64,000 nt of DNA from Larix kaempferi (Eukaryota > Streptophyta > Pinopsida > Pinales > Pinaceae). The notes below the pieces were generated by a model, which was given only the letters and a program-made list of their open reading frames with translations, did no database searches and had not been told where the DNA came from. This document shows positions 23,901 to 36,026 of the stretch, in pieces; positions within the stretch are counted from its first letter, which is position 1; the number at the start of each line of letters is the position of its first letter. The stretch covers positions 6,324,001 to 6,388,000 of the forward strand of contig BSBM01001024.1 in NCBI GenBank assembly GCA_027924585.1, given 5' to 3'. The translations under genes were made by a program, and so were the position numbers.

Positions 23901-25166
23901 GATGGAAAGAGTTGGATACCCCTCCTCATCTTCAGCCAGATTATAATGCTCTCCTATTGCTTTTGCAGGAGCAATGCCCCATAAGCTTATCACTTAAGGA
24001 CAAACGGTGTTGGGGGAATTCGGGGGTATACACTGTGAAGGAAGGATACCTTCAAGTATTATCCAGCAAGATTGAAGGTACTCGGGATGTCAAATGGATC
24101 AAGGTCTGGTGCAAGGACGGATTGCCCAAAGTGAATGTCTTTTTCTGGATACTCGCCCACAAAAAAATGCTAACTGTTGATAATTTGAGAAAAAGAGGGA
24201 TTGCAGGTCCCCTGCATTGTGCTCTATGTAAAGAAGCAGAAGAAACGATAGAACACATATTCTTAGAATGCAGGTTCACTCTCGAAGTTTGGAGCCGCTT
24301 CATTGCCCCCCTTAAGATCAATCTTGTTATGCCTACTTCTTGGAATGACTTTTTTCTCAAATTGGAAGGATTATTACCAGGAATCCTTTCATAGAAAACC
24401 TGATTTTGCTAGAGCATGGGAAGCATTTCCTCGGTTCATAAGCTGGAAGGTCTGGAATGCAAGAAACGGAGAAATTTTTTATGGAGCGCCCCTCAACTCT
24501 CGGCAAGTCTCATCAGCTGCCAACGCTTTGTGGTATGATGCCCTCTCATCATAAGGAATGCACAACATCCAAAGCGAGCCTTTAACTATGGAAGAAAGAA
24601 CTTGATTATCATATTTCCTTCTTCATTCTCCTCTTGGCAGAACTCCTCACAAGAACTTCCGATCCTGGCAGCTAAGGATGAACCCAGAAGACTTTCACCA
24701 ATGGAAAACAAAGTTGGATTGTAGCATATTACTTTTCGATGGTGCCTCGAAAGGAAATCTAGGGTTGGCAGGCACGGTGGGAGTGATTCTTGACTCCAAG
24801 GGAAATACACAGAATGAATTCGCTTGGGGGATTGGTAGGAAAACCAACAACGGGGCTGAATGGCTCGGCCTTATTAAAGGGATCGAGATTGCCAACTCCC
24901 TGGATATAAAAAAGCTAGTAGTATTAGGAGATTCTCTAATAATTATTCGAGTTGCAAGAAACATCGTGGGGAAAAGGAAACGACCATCTTAAAAAATGCA
25001 TCAAATTCTGCTCTGTCTCAGCAAGGAGTTTCATCATTTAGACTTCCTGCACATCTTGAGAATGCATAATGGACATGCGGACAAATTGGCAAACACCGGA
25101 GTAGGAATCCCTTATGGTTCAATTCTTTTTAATAATGAGGTTCTGGACAATGCTTGGATACCCTAG
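20921..25166 (+). pseudogene. LINE ORF2: endonuclease, reverse transcriptase, zf-RVT, RNase H
   Basis: Starts at ATG 20921 (MKLVSWYYRGLGG). Endonuclease motifs: QETKMS (catalytic Glu) and FVGDFNTT, then after a frameshift near 21370, SDHKPIAL. The first motif is normally SWN; here AAC has become TAC, so the metal-coordinating Asn is Tyr. TAG stops occur at 21963-21965 and 22179-22181. The reverse transcriptase includes ALGPDGF, LDMANAFDRV, RQGCPLSPFLY (after a frameshift near 22740) and the FADD active site (22984-22995). Further stops follow at about 23072 and 23396. The zf-RVT segment (GLPKVNVFFWILAHKKM, CALCKEAEETIEHIFLEC) is at about 24110-24290. The RNase H domain has FDGASKGN, NNGAEWLGL, VLGDS and NGHADKLA between 24738 and 25090. 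The frame finally ends at TAG 25164-25166. It would nick the target and copy LINE RNA in the nucleus; the present copy cannot. Confidence 0.9.
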
Positions 25167-25299
25167 GTCTTGGCGAGCCCCTCTCCATAGGATTTCAAAT
25201 CCCCCCCACGGGATTTTCACAATCCTTAACTATGAACAAGGGCGAAAAAATTGCACAATCAATTGGGAAATCTCCCTTGGAGATTTGGCAGTACTACCT

Positions 25300-26138
25300 C
25301 ACCTCGAAATCCTCATTCGCATGTGGGAGTTAATTATCCTGATCACGATTGAAAGATGGAAGAAGCCCTGGCAGGTGGGCACTGATTATCTATTGGGAAA
25401 ATTCAACCTTTGCTCCCATTCTGCAGAACGCTTACAGTTTGAATTTTCAACCAAGCTCTGGGTTGCAATGGAATGTAGAGGCTATCCTGGAGGTCAAGAT
25501 GACGGAAAACTCTGCTATGGATGCCCTCATGGTACTCTGGGAGGCTCTGTGAAAAGGGGAAGAGATGGACCATGGGCAGAGGCACTCTCGATGGTGGTGG
25601 CTGCAACGTGCAGGTTGAGGACGTTCGTGGACCCTTTGTGGACCTAGAGAACACTGGACACTATGTGGGGTTAGAGAACTTTGGGCATGGACAAGCAAAA
25701 AGGAAGTGCTACAACCAAGACAGGATTGTGTTTGCACAGGAGAAGGACCTGAACAGCAACAATGAGCATGACGATGAAGTTCTCGGCAAGCTATAGGAGT
25801 TAGAAATGCAAGTCAAAATGATTCGCTCTGAGAATCTTGGGTGCAAAAACGTTCTCCTTCGTCTTTACAATCTGGTTTTTTCAAGCGTTTCAGAGAATAG
25901 AGGACAAAAGTCTGTGCTAGCTGGAACAATGGAACACTTAGAGGATACGTTGGGTCTGGCCTTCTCACGCAGGGCTCGAACCCGGGAAGTCACTGTTGGA
26001 GAACTCGAAGAAATAAGTAGAAAGATAACAACTCTACATAAGCATATGGAAGGTATTTGTAATTATGTGGATCTCAGTGCTAAGAAGAGTAAGACAGAGG
26101 AACCTGATGAAGCTTTAAAGAATGGCGGCAAAAAATAG
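25300..26138 (+). pseudogene. Extra coding stretch downstream of LINE ORF2, unknown function
   Basis: Between the RNase H stop and the LINE tail, about 840 bp retain coding character. From about 25349 one frame reads LQWNVEAILEVKMTENSAM, then meets a frameshift near 25550. The next frame runs 25521-26138, broken by one TAG (25794-25796). It contains segments such as NNEHDDEVLGKL, ELEMQVKMIRSENLG and VGELEEISRKITTLHKHMEG and ends with a Lys/Glu-rich tail (SKTEEPDEALKNGGKK). The heptad-like spacing of L/I/V and the charge suggest coiled coil. I recognise no family. It may be a LINE-encoded third ORF or a transduced host transcript piece. Plant L1 elements normally end soon after RNase H. Confidence 0.5.
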
Positions 26139-26503
26139 GGATGGTTCAGGTCCAGGATTGACCTCCTTTTTGTTGTTTTGTTTTTTCAAAAAATATTTAA
26201 TAGCGTTGTAACTAATAGGATAGGATGTTTCTGCACTCTGCTAAGACTGGAAGATCTATGGCATAAGTTTTTGGAAACACTTGCAAATGTACTTCTCCTG
26301 TTTGCTACTACCTGGGCAATTTGTTAGATACTATAGCTATCATAGGACAGGCGGATATAGTGTTTGTTTTAAACCTGAACAGGACGAACCGAGCGTGATG
26401 GTTGTCTTCCATTCATGGGAGCAATTAGTCTTGATTTTTTGCTATGTAACTCATTTTTTTTTTACAAAAATATCAATACATAACCGTTCCTGTTAAAAAA
26501 CAA

Positions 26504-26523
26504 AACATATTTATATATTCTTC
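26504..26523. repeat. LINE target-site duplication, right copy
   Basis: Identical to 19413-19432. It directly follows the A-rich LINE tail and continues into the rest of the Copia A LTR. Confidence 0.9.
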
Positions 26524-27468
26524 ACATGCATTGGCTTCTATTTTTATCTTCTGACTTCATGATGAACTTGCCCTCCATATGCATGTATCAATCTTGCATG
26601 AAGAAGAGTGCCCCACTTCTCATTCAGTGCATTAACTTACTGAACTGAGTCTTAGGATGAACTCGCCCCTTAACTGAAAGCTTTCCCACTTAGTTAGGTG
26701 GCTAACCTGAGTGTCATCATGCAAGTGTCTCAACTCAAGTGTTGTATTTTAGTTTAACATAAGTGTCGTCATGCAATAACACTTAGTTAACTAGATCTTC
26801 TTGTTATCACTTATTTAGCTCTCTTAACTGATTCTTTCTTGTTAACATCACTGTAGTGATCAATCTGAGTTCTCCTTTGATTTACTGAAGTCTTCACTGA
26901 AGTTTAACAATTTGAATTCTCTCCTAATTTATTCTTTTATGTGCAATTCGAATTCTCTCATATCTGATCACATCTTATATTTATCTCTTGTCTTATCCAC
27001 GTGGTCCACATGTGCCAACTTAATTATCATATCAAATATAATAAGGAGATTTTCCCAATGATGTGATCATATTGTTCAACTATCATTCCAAGTGGTTATA
27101 TGCTAAAATAATTCACTCTAGGGGTGTCTAGTCCCTAGAGGAGATGCAATAGCTCAACCATAGTTAGTATTACATCACACACCATACATGCTTCAACATG
27201 CAAAGCATCACCTCAACACATGAGGATCCGTCTTGACACACAAGACTTTAGCCTTGACTAGCAAGACTGTACAACATCATCACTTTGACATACATAACAC
27301 TTGGCTTAACACATGAAGCTTAACCATTCTTGAGTCCAACTCAATATTCTTCTCCAAGTTTCCCGAGTCCAACTCAGGATCCTATAAGGTACTACCTCGA
27401 CACACGAGGCTCAATCTTGACACACAATATTGACCTGGAAAATGACTCATGATGCTGTAAATTTAACA
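26524..27468 (-). repeat. Copia A 3' LTR, second segment
   Basis: Resumes the LTR after the LINE. It aligns with 31300-31625 of the right LTR (shared blocks such as TGTATCAATCTTGCATGAAG) and continues beyond the point where the right LTR is cut. It ends with TTTAACA at 27468, next to the purine-tract complement TTCCCTCTC. Adding 19093-19432 gives an LTR of about 1.29 kb. Confidence 0.85.
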
Positions 27469-30400
27469 TTCCCTCTCAGTGAGGGAGGCATTCTCTACCA
27501 TTCTAAGCTTGCCTCGGAAGTACCTATACTTCGTCATAGACAGAGGCTTAGTCAACAAATTTGCAATCTGCTCACCAGTAGCAATGTATTGAAGTCTTAC
27601 GACACCTCTTTGGACCATGTATCTGATGTAGTGATACTTCATCTGAATGTGTTTTGATCTGTCATGAAACACAGGGTTTTCTAAGAGCTTAATGCAGCTC
27701 TGATTGTCAGAGAGAATGACTGTAGTCTCAAATTTCTCATCGAACAACCCAACAAGTAGCTTCCTAATCCACACAGCTTCTCAGCAGGCGGTACTAGCTG
27801 CAATATACTCTGCTTCTGTAGTACTCTGGGCTATGAAGCCCTACTTCCTGCTGGACCAAGAGATCATAGATAATACAAAGCTAAAACAAAATCTGGATGT
27901 ACTCTTTCAGTCCACAATATTACCAGCCCAGTCGGATTCGACATATCCAAGTAACATCACTCCACCACTTGAAGCATATCTGAGTCCATAAGCAATAGTA
28001 CCTCGAAGGTGTCTAAGCACATGCTTGGAAGCAACCCAATGTCTATGTCTTGGCTCAGACATGAATTGAATCAAGATACTCACTCGACAACATATGTCTA
28101 GTCTACTATGTATCAAATACATCAAGGAACCAATGAGATGTCTATACATGGTAGGATCCACTAGATCCGATTCAGAATCTGACTCATGTAGATTCTTTGG
28201 ATTAGACACCATTGGAGTAGACATGGACTTACAATTCATCATACCAAATCTATGCAATACATCAATTGTGTACTTTCCTTAAGAAATAAAGATATCAACT
28301 TTCCTTTGGAATTTACTATTGAATTCCCGTTAGTGTAGGAACCACTTCCCACACATCATTCTTCATGATATATTTGTATTCTTATACCATGGAATATTTT
28401 CATACTTGTTGCTTTGAGGCTTCCTCAGAGGTAGATCGTTCTAAATCACTAATGTGACACAACTGTGTTACATATCCTGAAAATATTTCAAGTCTCTTTC
28501 GCTCTTTGGATGAACCTAGAGGTGCTCCATGCTTTTCTGCCTCTTGCAGAATGTCTCGACACCATGTAGATCTCCTCTTAGCATGAGGTTCATCAAGAGA
28601 TATTTCTATTAGATATTCTGGCTCTTCGGTATGAATCGGATCTACAGACTCATATGGCTTCTCCCTCTCACCATCTGAAATGGGAGAATAAAAAACATAA
28701 TCCTCCATCATAGGAGTATCATGCTCCTCCATATCTGAATCACACTGCATTTCTTTGGACCGCTTGAAGGAAACCTATTCATGAAATGTTACATCTATGT
28801 TGAATTCAATGTTTCTTTGTCCTGGAACATAGATTCTGTAAGATTTGGAGGATTCACTATATCCAACAAATGTTCCTTTCTTTCTAGATGACTCCATCTT
28901 CGTCCTGTTCTCTTTTGGTACATGAATATAGACAAGAAAACCGAAAATCTTCAAGTGTCCAATATCTATTTTTTCACCAGTTAAAACCTCTTCAGGAGTC
29001 TTTTCTCCCAAGATAACATGAGTGCTTATGTTTTCAATATAAACAACAGTGCTAGAGGCTTATTCCCATAAGGATGTGGGCAGATCCCGATCACATATCA
29101 TGGCTTTTGCAGCCTCACATATTGTTTGGTTCTTTCTTTCAACAACCCCATTTCGCTAGGGGTTGTAGGGTACAGTCACCTGTCTTTTTATTCCCGCATC
29201 GTGATAGAAGTCATTGAATTCATTGGACTCAAACTCTCATCCATTATCAGATATCAAAGCATGAATGTGCTTCCCAATATGATTCTCAACCAATGCTTTA
29301 AGTTATTGATACTTGTTGAAAGTTTCACTCTTTGATTTCCGAAAATAAATCCATGACTTGCGAGAGAAGTCATCTATGAAAAACACATAATACAAATAAC
29401 CACTCAAAGAGGGTGCATACATAGGACCACATAGATCAGAATGAATCGAGTCAAGGATCCCCTTGGATCTTTTGGTACTACTTGGAAAACTATTCTTAAT
29501 GTTCTTTCCAAGAGCGCAACCTCTGCAAACACTATCAAAATCAGATTTAAACATAGGCATACCTTTCACCATCTTTTGCAATCTGGGTAGCGCTTTGAAA
29601 TGGAGATTTCCAAGCCTTATATGCCATAGCTCACAAGGACTGATTGTGTCATGGATCATGGATTGAATCAGTTTTCCAGGAACTTTGTAGAGACCTATAT
29701 AACTCCAATCACTCATACAAATTTCAAGTCTTCGTGCTCAGTCCATAGGAGCGCTTTGTTTTCCATAAAGATAACTCTGAATCCTTTATCTTCTAGAACT
29801 GAAAAAAAACATGAGGTTCTTCTTCAATCCGAGGACAAACAAAATTTCATCCACATGCAGTATATCACTTGAATCCAACTGAAAATATTAGTGGATCCAA
29901 TGCCTTGGATCGAATAGGTGGTATTATCTCCAAGCTCCACCTTACAGAATAACTTCTTTTCCTTTAGATCTGTGATAGCGCTCCTATATCTAGTCATGTG
30001 ATTGCATGCGCCACTATCTAGCAGCCATGTCTCAACACTAGTGGTAATGGATCCAGAAAGGACCGAGACAAGATAGTACTCCTCTCTTAATCATCAGATG
30101 GATTCTTTCCTGTAGGTTCATCTTCTATAGCAGTAGAAGCATGAAACCTACCCTTGAAATTTCCTCTTTTCTTTGCACGTCGTTCTCTTACATAATGGCC
30201 CTTCTTATTGCAATTGAAACAATTAACTTTAGACTTATCAAAGTTCTTGAAATCACTCTCCTTTTGATGAGATTATTTCTTGTGATATTTCTTACCTCTT
30301 TTCATCCGTGTGGCAAGAGCGAGGTTCTCTTCTTTGGAGGTAGTATACTTTCTCTGGATTCACCCTTATTCTTGTACGCAATCATGCCATAGTCTCTCAA

Positions 30401-30867
30401 AGTTAGGTTGCACTTCTTGACCATTTACTGCATCCAAGAATGTCTCCCATGAAGATGGAATACCATCAACATCGGTCTAAATGAGATCATCATCATCAAC
30501 CATCACATCAATGCTCATGAGTTGATCTCTTACTTGAGAGATCTTTGTGAAGAAGGAAGCCACGGCTTCATCCTTTTCCATCTTCAAATTTCGAAGCTTG
30601 TTCTTCAATGCTCTCCATTGCGGTCTTCAATAGAGTGATCATGGGAATCAAGTTGTCTTTCACAAAATCATAAATGATTCTCTTTGATTTGGCTTGATTC
30701 TTCTTGTAGGTAATGCACCCTGCATTAGAACTGGGGTCTTGAATAACATTGGATACATATCCATCCAAATCACGCTCTTCCAGGATATTCAGGATCCTCA
30801 ACTTCCAAGTATTGAAGTTCGAAGTTCCTTCAAGACGGTCTTCCGGTCTTATTGAGATTGAAGCCAT
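27469..30867 (-). pseudogene. Copia A gag-pol polyprotein, RT core deleted
   Basis: Gag starts at ATG 30867 (MASISIRPEDRLEGTSNFNTW, typical of copia UBN2-type Gag). The zinc knuckle near 30210 reads CFNCNKKGHYVRER, so the last Cys has become Arg. Protease has LLDSGACNHM near 30020. Next are GAG-pre-integrase (HIRLGNLHFKALPRL, CRGCALGK, about 29640-29510) and integrase (DSIHSDLCGP, FFIDDFSRKSW). After the linker (28750-28400), sequence jumps from VWEVVPTLTG to the end of RT (about 28300), so roughly 220 codons with the catalytic YVDD are gone. The RT-RNase H connection (28257-27907) and RNase H (SDNQSCIKLLENPVFHDRSKH, 27774-27463) follow. Many stops and frameshifts occur. The element has lost its ability to make cDNA. 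Confidence 0.87.
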
Positions 30868-30946
30868 AATTCTTCAAGTACTGTGCATACTCAGGATCTA
30901 CCTAGGCTCAAGCTTGACTGTTGAAATTAACTCTTTCACGCCCTGA

Positions 30947-30958
30947 GCTCTGATACCA
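30947..30958 (-). other. Copia A primer-binding site
   Basis: TGGTATCAGAGC on the minus strand, complementary to the 3' end of initiator tRNA-Met, directly next to the 5' LTR edge. This is the standard copia primer site. Confidence 0.85.
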
Positions 30959-31625
30959 TTTAATTTTTAATCTTTAATTCAGGAATGCAATAGTACTTGA
31001 AATCAAATAACAATGATACACATAAGCCATCACATTAGACACATGAATTTACCCTGGGGAAACCCTCTATAACTTGAGGGAGAAAACCCCCAAAAAACCT
31101 TCCTTAATATATTGATAGATAACAGAGAATGCATTTTACATCAAGCACCCCCGATGCAATTACATAGCAAGAGAAAGATAAAGAAGAGAGACTCAGAATA
31201 ATATCCTGCAAAATGAGAATTGCCTTTCTTTCAAGGGAGAAGAGAATTCGCTTCACATTGAATTCATCAATCCTGTATAACATATTTATATATTCTTCAC
31301 ATGCATCAACTTCTATTTTTATCTTCTAACTTCATGATGAAATCTCCCTACATCTGGATGTATCAATCTTGCATGAAGAAGAGCGCCCTACTTCTCATGC
31401 AATGAATTAAGCCACTAAAATGAGTCTTAGGATAAACTCGTCCCTTAACTCAAAGCTTGCCCGCTTATTTAGGTGGCTAACTTAAGTGTCATCATGCAAG
31501 TGTCGCAACTCAAGTGTCGTCTTTTAGTTTAACATAAGTGTTGCCTTTTAGTTTAACATAAGTGTCATCATGTGATAACACTTAGTTAACTCTCAAATGA
31601 TTCTTTCTTGTTAACATCACTGTAG
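30959..31625 (-). repeat. Copia A 5' LTR, truncated
   Basis: Matches 19093-19432 plus the first part of 26524-27468. The LTR sequence stops after CACTGTAG at 31625, where the B/C array LTR begins with TGTTAAGATTATCC. The terminal TG expected at 30959 is mutated. The rest of this LTR is not seen in the window. Confidence 0.85.
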
Positions 31626-32434
31626 TGTTAAGATTATCCAGAGGTCACTACTCGCTCTGGAAACCTTGAGATCTCAATGACCTTGAGTCTCTAAAAGCCA
31701 AATAAACAACAAATACCTATAACAAAAGGTACTTCCAGATCTCTTAACACAACCAATAAAAATAGCCATCACAGAGATGAACTCACAATATACCCTGGAA
31801 ACCCCAATGGGGAAAACCAGCTCTGATGGGGGTTGTCTTCTATATCGATCCCATATCAAAGTAAGTATAAGATAGATACATACAAAACTTCAGAATAATA
31901 CAACCAAACCCGATGGGTATCAAAACCCTAGATCTGCATGTAAAAGCTGATGCATGCACTTGGGAAATGCGTATTCGCAGTATATTCGGATTTGGATCTC
32001 TCTGCAAGTCAATATTTTCCTGTACTATCTCTCTCACTCCACAAACCTTATCTGCTCTATCAAAGATGAAGGCCTATAGTCTAGATCTTAATAATGCACC
32101 CATCTCTCTACATGGAAAAGTGTGCCCCTCCTCCAACACTGAAAAGTCACCCTCAATCATATCTCAGCTGATCCGATCCCTGATCGTCACAGTTCTTCCT
32201 CAATCACTGAGGAAGACCTACTCCAGAAGTATCATCTACTCAATCCTCAATCCGGATCCTCCACAACCTTCTCTCCTTAGAAAGTGCGACCTCCTCTCTT
32301 AGGAAAGACGCCCACCTCTCAAACTAATCTAACTCTAATATGTCTGCTCAAGTAAGTCTGCCGATGACCTCTTGTCTCCTTATAACATCTCATTTATTAA
32401 TTGGGGCTACCAAAACCCTAATATGAGTGCATGT
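31626..32434 (-). repeat. B/C array LTR1 (3' end truncated)
   Basis: Aligns with 36027-37160. Compared with LTR2 it lacks about 110 bp at the right end, so GAGTGCATG joins almost directly to internal sequence (CTCCCTGAAGTAC). It also lacks the 286-bp insert of LTR2. Confidence 0.85.
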
Positions 32435-35400
32435 CTACTCCCTGAAGTACACAAACTTGTTCTTAATCAAGGACTTTGTGAGAATGTTTTCCACCTACTC
32501 ATCCATAGGTATGTGCTGAAGGTCAACTGCTCCTCTATGAACATGATCTCGAATGACGTGATATCTAATCTCTATATGTTTGTACCTATCATGGAAGAAT
32601 GGATTCTCCAAGAGTTTTATGCAACTTTGATGATCACAGTGAATCACAGTAGGCTCCAACTGCTAATAAAATAAGTTCACCAACATCTTGCGAAGCCAAA
32701 TGGCCTCGCAATTGGCTAGACTATCCGCCATATATTCTACCTCTGCAGATATCAGTGCCACAAACTTATGTTTCCTGCATAAGCAAGACACAACTGTTGA
32801 TCCCAAGATGAAACAACACCTTGAGGTGCTTTTTCTTTCACCTGCACTACCTGCCTAGTTAGATTCTGAAAAGCCAAGTAACTGCACTCCACCCTTTCTC
32901 ACATAGTCTAGTACATACTTAGTTGTTCCTCTGATACACCTATGCACATGTTTTGAAACCACCCATTGAACATCTCTGGGCTCCACCATATACTGACTCA
33001 AGGTATTGACAACAAAACTCAGATCTAGCCTAGTGTTGACCAGATACATCAGGGATCTAATAAGCTGACGGTACCTGGTGGGATCAACCAACTCACCCTC
33101 AGAAGCTACCAACTTCTTCCAGTTGGTTGTCATAGGTGTATTCATAGGCCTACAATCCTGCATCTGAAATCTATTCAGAATGTCAACCGCATACTTGCCT
33201 TATCCCATAAAAATATACCCATATTCCTGCCAAACCTCCATGCTAAGAAGTAGTGCATCAAACCTATCTCTTTCATTTCAAACTCCGAAGTAAGGTCTTT
33301 CTTGCAACCATTGATGAGTTTCTCTGCTCCTGTAATGAACGAGTAATTTACATATAGAACTAGAATTAGGGGATCCCCATTTACCACAATAAAATAGAGA
33401 TTGGGATCAGCTTCGTTCTTCTGAAAACCCAACCGCTGCAAGAAAGTATCTATCCTAGAACACCAGGCTCTAGGAGATTCTTTCAGACCATAAAGAGCTT
33501 TCTTCAACCTGCACACATGAGACTCTCTCTCATGGACCTCAAATCCCTCTGGTTGATCAATGTACACCTCCTCCTCTATGAGTCCATTGAGAAAATCTGT
33601 CTTCATGTCCATCTAGTGAATCTTCCAACCCATCTCTGCTGCAATGGAAATCACAGTCCCGATGGAGGTATATCCATCCACAGGAGCAAACATCTCATCA
33701 TAGTCAACTCCATTTACATGCGAGAAACCTCTAGCCACAAATATAGCTTTGTATTTCTCAATGCTTCCATCTGCAACACGCTTAATCTTCTAAATCCATC
33801 TGGATGTCACAACCAACTTTCCCTCTAGTTTGGACACAATTTCCCAGACATCATTCTTCATGATGGAAGCATATTCTTCCAACATGGAATATTTACAGGC
33901 CTGCTCACCTACTTCTTGTTCATAGGAATATGGATCTGATTCACTGATACTGCGCAACATATCCAAATAACTACAAAACCTCTGGGGTGCCTTTATCTCT
34001 CTTACATTCTTCTTGGGAGTCTCCATTGCCTGAGCTTCCTTCAGGGTATCTTGAAGCCACTTGGGATTCCTCTTCCTTGAGGTAACCTCTTGTGAGGATA
34101 ACTCCTCATCCTTATCCCAATCAATTGTATGAGACTGAATACCTGAAGTAGAATTACCTATAGTCGTCGACCCTGTAGCCCGAGAGACTATAATTTGTGA
34201 CCTTGATCCTGGTTGACCACCATCCAGAGATCCTGTAGCAATTCCTGCATCTGTACATGTGGACACAGTCATATGAGAACCTATCACCCCAGATACTTGG
34301 AATCATGTTCATTGTGGAACAACACTCTGATCTGTATCATCCCGTGAAGTAGCAACCTGCTACTTTCCCTTCTCTGACTTACATGACTTCTTGAAAGCTC
34401 GTTCCTCCTCAAATTTCACATCCCACCTCACAACTGTTTTTCTTAGAGCAAGAATGTATATGCGATAAGATTTCGAAGTCTCATCATATCCAACAAGGAT
34501 TCCCCTTTTAGGTGTGGGTTCCAACTTTGTCCTCTTCTCTGAAGGGACATGAGAGTAAGTAAGGCATCGAAAAATCCTAAAATTCCCAACCTCAGGTTTC
34601 TTTCCTGAGACTGTCTCTTCTGGAGTTTTGCTCCCCAATACTTTATGAGGATTCCTGTTCTGAATGTACATAGCTGTGTTACATGACTATGACCAAAGGA
34701 AAAATAGAAAACCCTGATCATGTAGCATAGATCTGGCAGCACCAACAATTTCCCTATTCTTCCTCTCAGTAACCCCATTTTGCTGAGTTGTATAGGGAAC
34801 TGTCAACTGCCTCTTAATTCACACCTGAATGCAAAACTCATTGAACTACTTGGAGGTAAACTCACCCCCATTATTTGATGGCAAGTTCTTGATATTCCTT
34901 TCTGTCTGGTTTTCCACAAGCACTTTGAATTCTTGGAACTTCTGCAGGCCTTATTTTGATTCCTTACTTTTTAAAAATTAAATCCACGTCTTCCTGGAGA
35001 AGTCATCAATGAAGGATACATAGTACTTGTAAGCCTTCAATGACGTGGTGGACATCATACCACAAAGGTCAGAATGAATCAAATCAATTACTCCTGCAGA
35101 TCTATGGTCACTTTTGGGAAAGACTCTCTTGACATACTTACCAAGAGCACATCCTTTCCACACGTCACAGTGCTCTATGCTAACGTCTAGCATACTTGTC
35201 ACAATATCCGTCAAAATATTCAGGGAAAGATGATGTAAATGAGCCATTCTCTTTTTCCATAGCTCGATAGATCATAATCATCGTTCGGGATGCTATGAGT
35301 CAAGGCATGGTGAAGCTGAAAGTTAAGCTTGTAGAGTTTTCTATTGCCAACACCAATCCTCACAGATGAGGTCTCTATGGATCCCTTGGGATGAACTATA

Positions 35401-36026
35401 ACATTTCCATCTATGAACATTACCCACAATCCCCGATCCTCAATAGTAGAAATTGAAATCAAGTTCTTCTTTAACCCCGAAACATATAGGATATCACGTA
35501 CTCTCATAGACTCTCCAGACTATTTATGGAAGGACACTGTACCTCGTCCAACTGCCTTGACAATAGAATTGTATCCAAGTACAATCTCAAGATATAATCC
35601 ATCCTCGACGAGATCTATAAAGTACCCTCTAACACCAGTCATGTGCCTGGAGGCCCCACTCTCTCTATATCATCTACTATAAGTAGAAGCATTCAATGAC
35701 TGACATGTGTTAAGATACAACACTATGTTAGTCTCTTATGTAGAATACTCATCTACATATAACGATGTGCATGACGTGCAAGTAACCTGATCATACTTAT
35801 CAATCCTCATCCATATAGCCATGATCTCATGATCTCAAATGTACCTGAAAGCACAAATCTGATAGATATGAACTCAACATCTGAACTCTGCTCTTCAGAT
35901 CTGGTAGATCTGATCCTTTTCTTTGCCGATCAGAAAACACCACAGACTAAACACATAGATCTGGTATGCAACTCGCATATTTGAGTGTGATTGCCCCTCT
36001 TGACCCTTACCAGGGATCTGATACCA
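32435..36026 (-). pseudogene. Copia body B: protease, integrase, RT, RNase H remnants
   Basis: Protease region about 35700-35500 (ESGASRHMTGVRGYF; the active-site Asp is changed). GAG-pre-integrase and integrase (IHSDLCGMM, FIDDFSRKTWI, then SNNGGE where SDNGGE is expected, then QNGVTERKNREI). The second catalytic Asp of integrase is therefore Asn. Integrase C-terminus 34671-34360, linker 34287-33790. RT 33830-33175 (MDMKTDFLNG, QPEGFEV, CRLKKALYGLK) with LYVNYSFITG where YVDD is expected. RT-RNase H connection 33163-32855. RNase H is fragmentary down to about 32600. Several stops and frameshifts. There is no gag between the primer site (36026-36015) and the protease. The enzyme activities are lost. 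Confidence 0.85.
36015..36026 (-). other. Copia B primer-binding site
   Basis: TGGTATCAGATC on the minus strand, immediately internal to LTR2. It is close to the initiator tRNA-Met complement and defines the 5' end of body B. Confidence 0.75.

Larger units (their letters stand above)
19433..26503 (+). mobile_element. Full-length but mutated L1-type LINE retrotransposon
   Basis: A 7.07-kb plus-strand LINE bounded by a perfect 20-bp target duplication and ending in an A-rich tail (TTAAAAAACAAAA). Order: about 150-bp 5' UTR, ORF1 (DUF4283-like plus CCHC knuckle), ORF2 (endonuclease, reverse transcriptase, zf-RVT, RNase H), then an additional coding stretch of unknown type before the 3' UTR. Both ends are intact, so it is not 5'-truncated as most LINE copies are. 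Stops and frameshifts in each ORF show it is dead. It is inserted in the left LTR of Copia A and so is younger than that element. Confidence 0.93.
19093..31625 (-). mobile_element. Copia A: Ty1/copia element split by a LINE and by another copia insertion
   Basis: Minus-strand copia element. The left (3') LTR is 19093-19432 plus 26524-27468, interrupted by the LINE. The internal region is 27469-30958. The right (5') LTR starts at 30959 and is cut at 31625 by the next copia array, so its far end is not seen in this window. The primer-binding site TGGTATCAGAGC (minus, 30958-30947) and a purine tract (GAGAGGGAA, minus, about 27477-27469) border the LTRs. Gag, protease, integrase, part of RT and RNase H occur in the copia order. 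The element is inactive (see its polyprotein entry). Excluding the LINE, the seen part is about 5.4 kb. Confidence 0.88.

Noticed and set aside
31840-32302. ORFs on both strands at the left end of the B/C array
   Set aside because: They lie within LTR1; LTR2 and LTR3 do not keep the frames, so they are not genes.
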